NCBI RefSeq assembly: GCF_014633365.1
Contig: NC_068345.1
Location: forward strand, 13,276,058-13,340,057
Direction of reading: 5' to 3'
Length of the DNA: 64,000 nucleotides
Source: Diospyros lotus
Lineage: Eukaryota; Streptophyta; Magnoliopsida; Ericales; Ebenaceae
The notes under the pieces are model-generated. The model was not told where the DNA came from and ran no database searches. It saw nothing but the letters and a program-made list of their open reading frames with translations. Of this stretch, positions 57,799 through 64,000 are shown in pieces. How positions within the stretch are numbered: position 1 is the stretch's first letter; each line of letters begins with the position of its first letter. Both the position numbers and the translations under genes were made by a program.

Positions 57799-59235
57799 TG
57801 TTAGGAACCGGCCAACCGTGTAGCTTCGATTCTGCCTTCTTTGATCCGTAGAGTTGTAAGCGCAAACTCATCCAAGTCGGTCCACACGATCGACCCTTTT
57901 CCACGACGCCTCGAGTAGTGCTAGCAAACCCTAGGCGCCTCCAATGAGAGATCCGAATTTTTTCCTTTTTTTTTCAACTTCATAAGTGGCATATTTATAG
58001 AGTTAAAAACCCTAGTTGTGCCTTGGAAATCCCCTAAACAATTCAGGTCCGACCCCAAAATCATATTGGGCCGAATCTCTCTTTTAAATTGTGGAACGGG
58101 CTCGATCTAAGTGTGTGACCCCTTAGGTCCACCATTGGGCTAGATGTAGGGCCAATTCTATTGGGCTATATGAAGGCCCAACTGAATAGGATAATTAAAG
58201 TTTTAAATTAAACTTGTGGGCTTCATAATTAACTCATCTCATGGGCTTCTTAATTAAACTCTTTAATTAATAGTTTTAGAATTAATCAAATTAATTCTAA
58301 AACCCTACATATCATGGTTAACGTCTAGCAACATGCCATGAATACCTAACCAACAATGGAAAAACACGGACCTTTTCAATTGCAATTACCGTACAGTAAA
58401 ATCCTTTCATCAATCTATGTCCCGATTGAATTTAGGGTATGGTTTTATGACGAAACCCTAGTCATTCAATAACTATGTATCCATTCCAGATTTATGACTT
58501 GATAGGTGAAATCAAAACACCTTTTGATTTCCACCTCACCTTGGCCAAGGATTTCCTCAGTCATGAAATCATCGGAATACACAGGACATCTTCTCATCTT
58601 ATTGATAAGTGATGAATTCTATTTCGACATCCACAAGCCTTCATATATGATAAGGTTACGCCCAGTGATAATTTGTTAATGACTCCATTAGAATCTAAAA
58701 AAGAACCAAAGCGTAACCAGTCAAATATAAGACTACCATGATGTCTCAAGTCTAAGGACCAATCTGCACTATTGAAACACAGAAATTCCAATTCGACAAT
58801 AAACAATTACCATTAGGAATTCTGTAGCGGGTCAGTTCAGTGTACTTATTCTTATAATAAGCACTCACATATATGCACTAGTGTACACACACCAATGTCT
58901 ATGAAACAGGACATTCTCCTAATTGAGCATGCATCATATATGCTAGTCTATCCGAGTTATTAGTGTCCAATCCTAATAACTCTATGACTTGGAACATTTA
59001 AGATCAAGGCTTATAAGGAATATGTTTCATGATCGTCATCTCTATGCACGACCATATTCCATGAGCCTATTTAATCTATGGACTTTGTCAAGAGTGGAAA
59101 TAATAAAGTCAACCATCAATAACAAATAAAACATAATGCCTTACAATAATAATTAATTGAAGATAAAGAGTCACAATGGAAAAATATGATCAATTACATG
59201 TAAATATAATTGGCTTGTGGGGCATAACTCTAACA
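57799..59235 (-). mobile_element. Solo LTR, copia-like family 2
   Basis: Perfect TSD CAAGC (57794-57798 and 59236-59240). The minus strand starts TGTTAGAGTTATGCCCC and ends GGCCGGTTCCTAACA. A minus-strand TATA box lies near 57988-58000. It is very similar to 37996-39427 and to 27156-28548. Confidence 0.95.
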
Positions 59236-59240
59236 CAAGC

Positions 59241-60714
59241 ATCTTCACAACTTCACAATAACATGCCTACACTCACCCACTAGGATTCTAGGCCACTTCA
59301 CATCATAATCATGCATATGACTTCATTCACATCCATCTATGGCTTATTCAGGAATTGAACATCCTATTATAATAACTGAGACATGTTGACAAGACACTAA
59401 CAAGGTCAAATGTTATCCAATTTTTTCCCATAATATATCAAATCGAAGCTTATAAAATTAGGGTTATAATAAAAAAAAACGGATCTCGATTCGGACTTGT
59501 ACATCAAAAGTTATAGCCAAAACAATGCAGCATGCGCAGTGTTGGGAGCTGCTAAGTCGACTTGAGGGGAATCTAAGTCAACTTAGGTCAAGTCAACTTG
59601 ACTGAGAATAGGCAAAACGGGCATAAAAACTGGCCTTGGCTGAGTCGAATTAACCCACAACAAGTCGACTCAACACAACCCAAAATGCACGAAATGGACA
59701 CAAATCACCCAAGATCACCCATGGCTAAACTCTTAACCCCCAAGTTGCCATTCCTTGAAGAAAATATGGGGAAAACAAGCCCCATAGAGACCCAAAACAA
59801 GGCTCCATGAAGCCATTTAAAGAGACCCACAAATTTTAGGAAAACATGAAGAATAACTCATCTAACTCAAGCTTTCAAAAACACCATTGAAGGTATGAGA
59901 AAAATGAACTTTGATTAAACATAAGAATATAACTTGCACTAAGAGATAAGAGAAATAAAGATGGATGCTTGCCTTTTTGATGAAAAAGCCAAAGAGAAGA
60001 AGAAGCAGTCCAAGAGCTCAAAATCTCCCCATTTTGAGAGCTTGAATATACCACAATTAATGGAAGAAGAAGAAGAAGATGAAGAAGAAGGAAACTGCTG
60101 AGATAGAGCAAGAATTGAAAAGGAAGAGAAGAGAAATGAGAGGTATGGGGGAGAATGGGCTGCATGTCCATTCTCCAACCATTCTCACCCTAATTTCCAT
60201 CTTTGCCCCTCACATATAACACACACACCCAACATACTCATGCCCTTAATGGACTTTTGCTTTTATTTTCCTTTTATTTTCTCTTTTTTATATTCACTCT
60301 AATTTACAAGTTCCCATTTTACCCTTAACTTTTCCCACACCCCCGTAGCATATAAACCCTCTTTGGACATTTTGCATTTTCATTTCCTTTCCAATTTTCT
60401 TATCCATTCATTTTCCACAATATATATATATATATACACACATACATCTCATTAAATAAAACCCATATTTATACATGGCCCAAGCCCATTTAAAAGCCCA
60501 ATTCATATTAAGCCTATGGAATTATTTTAAACCCACACTTTCATTGGCCTTTGAACACTTGGTCCAAGCCTACTTTATAACACATATACATTAATTTACT
60601 CACATGCAATGACCCTATATAAAATATTTTTGGCATTCATCAAATAGAGTTCGCATGTGCACACATTATATCGAAATATAATTAATATCTATGACCAACT
60701 CAACGGGTCATTAC
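59241..60714 (-). repeat. 5' part of the host minus-strand LTR, no gene
   Basis: This continues the LTR interrupted by the solo LTR. A GAA/TTC run (60063-60094) gives chance open frames of serine and leucine codons. An (AT)n run lies at 60420-60436. No coding domain. Confidence 0.7.
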
Positions 60715-61158
60715 AGTTTCTCCCCCCCTCCCCCCCGATAAGAGAATTTGGTCTTCCAAATTTGGACCTAGTCATATACACTATTAGGAAAGAGATGCCT
60801 TATCTCAACTCAACTCCCGGGTAGCCTCGCCTGAAAAGGAATGCTGCCACCAAACCGATACATATGGAATCAATCAACTCCTCAACAAATCACACACTTC
60901 ACCGTGAAAGATAACATTCACACACTTTGAAAAATTCCATTGTTGAATATATATAAACTTGCCGAGCCTTGTGGCTCACTTTGAAAAATGTGTTTTGATG
61001 AAATGCAAGAAATTATATGTCTTTGAGGATGATGTTGTCTAATGTAAAAGGCATGAATCCAATTGGTGTCTAGATGTTAGGTAGTGATTTTCTTTTGGCT
61101 CTCAGTTGTTCATACCTTCATATATTATTCTATTAATGCTTCCATTTGCTATACTTGT

Positions 61159-61174
61159 TGAGCCTTGTGGCTCA
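61159..61174 (+). other. Conserved LTR hairpin
   Basis: TGAGCC-TTGT-GGCTCA, perfect stem. A second copy (CGAGCC-TTGT-GGCTCA) lies about 196 bases upstream at 60963. Confidence 0.75.
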
Positions 61175-61549
61175 CTTTATTTCTTTTGTCATTCCAGGAA
61201 AATAGAAAATATATATTTGGAGCGAGTTCTGGTTAAATGTGTACATAGATGTTCCGACCTCAAGATCCATGTGTGTAAATTTTGAGGGCATGACTAGAGT
61301 GTTTCATGTTGAATTTAAAGTCTTAGTGCCCTTTTTATTTTGAAAATATAAGGGTGGTAAACCCGAGATGAAAATGTAAAGAATGTATAATATTTATTAT
61401 GGCTCCTATTGATAGTGAGGAAATATGGAAATGAAAAGAAATTTTTAGCAATTTTTTAGTGATTTTTGTATCTGTATCTATTTTGAATGGACCTTCTTTC
61501 GAACTTCCTATGCTAGTGAAAAAATTTGGGAACGGGCCTTGATATGGTG

Positions 61550-61905
61550 TCTGACATTGATGATTTAAATTTATTTTGGTATTAAAAGTTTTAAAAGAAA
61601 TTATAATCATGGAAATAAAAATGTCACTCGTGATACTAAATTTTGTATAAAAAAAGATAAATTATTTTCCAAATACATTGATAGTTTATAAAATACTATT
61701 AACCACTCATTTTACTGTACGTAGTTTCAGTAAAAAGAAGTTTTTCAAAATTAAAATTAATAAAATCTTATTTACGTTCAACTAATCACAAGAAAAATTA
61801 AGTAATTTCACTATATTATCAATTGAAAAAGATTTTCTTTCTAAACTTAAATACAAAATTTTAATTAGTAATTTTGCATCTTTAAAAGTAAGAAAAATAA
61901 ATTTT
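61550..61905 (+). pseudogene. hAT relic, part 3: C-terminal dimerisation domain
   Basis: It resumes with SDIDDLNLF and, after frame changes, shows RSFSKLKLIKSYLRST and ISNFASLKVRKINF, the hallmark of the hAT C-terminal dimerisation domain (usually ASAERSFSKLK...LRST) that holds transposase subunits together. Stops and shifts are frequent. Together with parts 1 and 2 it accounts for nearly the whole length of a TTF/ZMYM-like transposase. Confidence 0.9.
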
Positions 61906-62340
61906 ATAGTTTTTTTAATATTTATTTATTTATTAAAGGGTCATCAAAATAATTCTTAGATAGAGGCAAATATTCTTAAACCGATCTTGCCAATTTCTTA
62001 ATAGATTTATTTTGGTACAAAAGCTACGTTAGAGCGGTTGATATGCTTTTTACAATATTACACAATTCTTTCACTCCTATAGAAAGGGTATGACTGTTAT
62101 CCCATTCGTGGATATGGTCAACCATAATAGTGTAAGCTTACATGATTAACTATTTTAAAAAAATTTCAACAACACCTCCCCATGGTTCTCCAATTACACA
62201 ATGTTATTTGAGAAATTCTCATACTCGGTTCAAGTTCTAACAATACTATCAAAAAAATAACAGTGATTGTTATTATTGTAAGGTATTCATGAAATTATTG
62301 AAGTTCCTTACACCATCCACAAATAACAATGCTCAAGAAT
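61906..62340. other. AT-rich, no gene seen
   Basis: Probably the 3' flank of the hAT relic. No terminal inverted repeat was recognised. Confidence 0.5.
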
Positions 62341-64000
62341 TGTAATACCCGGTATTACATGATATTGAAAATAAATAATTTTGATTATTTTGGACAGGAC
62401 CGCGGGTGGCCCGGGAAGCCCAAGAGTCGATTTCGAGTAATTAATTATTAAGGTTTGTCGAGTCTGTGGCAGGGAGTGCCTCGGGACTTGGATGTCCAGG
62501 GAAGAGGACGAGATTGATGAGCGTCTCAGGATGAAGATAATGGCGCTGAAAGTAGTCCGATCGGAAATAATTTTTGGAATAAATTCTGTATAAACCCGAG
62601 TGGGTGCCAATACCGAATAGTCAGAGAGAACCTCCTGGAAGCTGAGGGGACCCTAAGGGTGGTTCGTTTTTCTGAGTAAGGCAACCCTTAAGTATTTTCG
62701 GGTCGAATAAAGGTCCCGTGCAGGCACAGGGACGAGGTCGGTATTCCCGAGTAGCGGTCGGCTATTAATTTTTGATAAATCGAGATGTGGTGTGGCTCGA
62801 TGATAATTTAATTAAGCCTTGGAGGGTCAAAGTGTTATTATTAAAAGTCTCAAGTGTAATTAAAATTCCTTAAGTGAGATTAATGTGATTAATGGGGTTA
62901 AATGTGTAATTTAATTCACATATATATATAGGCGCGTGGATTGGGCGGAAGTTTGCTGAGATTTTGAAATTTAAATTGCAATGGCCGAACAAAGAGTGGG
63001 AAACAGAGAGCTCGCTAGAGAGAAGGCCGAAGGCCGGCCTGAAACGATGGAGGTTGGCTGGCCAGCGGCAGCTGCTAAAGGCAGATTGGCCATGGCCGAC
63101 GCGTGATGGAGGCAGCAGCAGCTGCGGTAGCTCATGACGAGGTGCTGCGAAGGAGGCCGATGGCTGCGATGGTGGCCAACGATGGGCTCGTTGTAGAAGG
63201 CTGAGGCAGCCAAGCAGCCAAGACCTTCGGTGGTTGGCAATGGCGAGCGCAAGGGTCGTGCGGGCTAGCAGCAGCTGGTTGCGGCAGCAAAGGAGAGTGG
63301 CCATGGCAGCAGCTTTGCTGTTGTTTCAGTTGCTGGTCAGCGACAGGGGACGCGCGCAGGAGGCTGGCAGCAGGCGTAGTGGCGTGAGGAAGTGTCGGAG
63401 AGGGCCGGGGGCATGGCCATAGCAGCTGTGAAGCTGCCATTGCAGCAGCCAAGCGCGGCCATGGCTACGCGCAGTGAGGCCAGCTGCAATGGTGGCTTGT
63501 GGTGAAGCCAACCTTGGAGGTAGTCGCCGGCTGGCGTTTGCATGATCGTGAAGGCAACGCTAGAAGGTGGCTCGTGGCCGTGCGCAGCAGCTGGAGCGAA
63601 CCTGTTTGCACGCGAGGAAGAAGCAGCCGCGGGGAGGAGGAAGATGAACAGTGAAGAAGGCGTGGGAAGAAGAAATGAAGAAGAAGAAGAAAGAAAGAAA
63701 AGAAAAGAAAAATAAAATAAAAGAAATAATGGAAAATCTGAAAATTTGAGGAAAAATAGGAGAAAATTCTGAAAAATTCTAGAAAAAGTGGGGAAAGTTC
63801 TGGAAATTAAATTGGGGCTTGTGGAGCGTGTCGGAAGCTCGAAAATGAGATTTTGGGCACAAATGGCAGCTCGGGAGGCAATGCCAACGTGGATGATTAA
63901 TCGATTTTCTCTTCCACATTAATTGAGGTGAGTTAATTAATTCTTTTCAAAATATTTCTTTTATGTGAAATATTAAATAGTGTAAGGTAGTTAATTGTTG
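62341..64000 (+). repeat. Long gypsy LTR, cut by window end
   Basis: It starts TGTAATACCCGGTATTACA, identical to the 20970 LTR, and follows it throughout (GGGAAGCCCAAGAGTCG, GCAGGGAGTGCCTCGGGAC, TATA-like run near 62919-62932, GC-rich leader from 62990 to 63600 with CCATGG words). Open frames in the GC-rich leader on both strands have no recognisable domain. Left flank AGAAT. The right end lies outside the window. Confidence 0.9.

Larger units (their letters stand above)
56646..61544 (-). mobile_element. Unusual insertion with two outward LTR 3' ends
   Basis: TSD TGGTG (56641-56645 and 61545-61549) flanks it inside the hAT relic. The left side is a minus-strand LTR (60715 down to 56646; start TGTAATGACCCGTTG, end CTTGACA) preceded on its 5' side by a polypurine run (60716-60742) and a chromodomain remnant (about 60780-60850). 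At the right end, instead of an LTR start, lies an LTR 3' part in plus orientation (about 60945-61544) ending CGGGCCTTGATA, the counterpart of CGGGACTTGACA. A piece at 60885-60925 matches 57460-57503 in direct orientation, marking a rearrangement point. The nested solo LTR at 57799-59235 is younger. Confidence 0.75.

Noticed and set aside
56641..61555. Mutator-like element with long terminal inverted repeats and 9-11 bp duplication
   Set aside because: The inverted parts are LTR 3' segments, and TSD TGGTG with ends TGTCAAG/CTTGATA explains the borders better; the longer shared word (ATGGTGT) fits host sequence.
62870..63543. Several Ala/Ser-rich frames on both strands
   Set aside because: They come from the GC-rich leader of the partial LTR, overlap each other in different phases and show no domain.

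Overview
This window looks like repeat-dense, heterochromatin-type DNA from a seed plant, most likely a flowering plant. The evidence is Ty3/gypsy chromoviruses with initiator-tRNA-Met primer sites, a Tat-like gypsy element with an antisense extra gene, Ty1/copia fragments, a plant TTF/ZMYM-type hAT transposase relic, and Arabidopsis-type telo-box sequence. I see no intact host gene, no tRNA or rRNA gene and no intact transposon protein. Almost every coding stretch is broken by stops or frameshifts. The species cannot be named from this.

Layout. 1-69 is the tail of a copia RNase H. Two long gypsy-type LTRs follow (65-1485 and 1486-4493, the second with a primer site), then a stretch with a promoter-like signal (4895), then a solo LTR on the minus strand (5571-7066, TSD GTAAG). 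9216-11190 is a copia-like LTR with primer site. 11740-12450 is an LTR end, and 12451-15420 is a decayed Tat-like gag/protease with a 750-bp LTR in it. A 133-bp satellite (15612-16690) comes next. 18097-27160 is a plus-strand chromovirus that lacks its 3' LTR; its gag is split by a solo LTR (20970-23718, TSD GGCAA). Copia LTR and gag pieces fill 27161-30034.

30716-41400 (TSD GTTTG) is a minus-strand Tat-like element. It has lost most of reverse transcriptase and all of RNase H and integrase, and carries a plus-strand antisense gene with its own TATA box. Two solo LTRs are nested in it. It landed a few bases upstream of a hAT-like transposase relic that continues across 41412-43234, 56361-56640 and 61550-61905. 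That relic was split by a solo LTR (43235-56355, TSD CCAAA), which was split by a complete minus-strand chromovirus (44545-55599, TSD ATGGA), which was split by another solo LTR (48632-51270, TSD CCACA). A second break (56646-61544, TSD TGGTG) is an odd insertion whose two ends are both LTR 3' ends facing outward. 62341-64000 is the start of another long LTR.

The most interesting signals are structural: arrays of short perfect palindromes in the transcribed part of several LTRs, a hairpin that co-varies between LTR families, a co-varying 19-bp palindrome at LTR starts, large palindromes in the leader of the antisense gene, and the insertion with two U5-type ends. Boundaries supported by matching target-site duplications (TSDs) are base-exact. 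Other boundaries are approximate. No alignments or searches were run.
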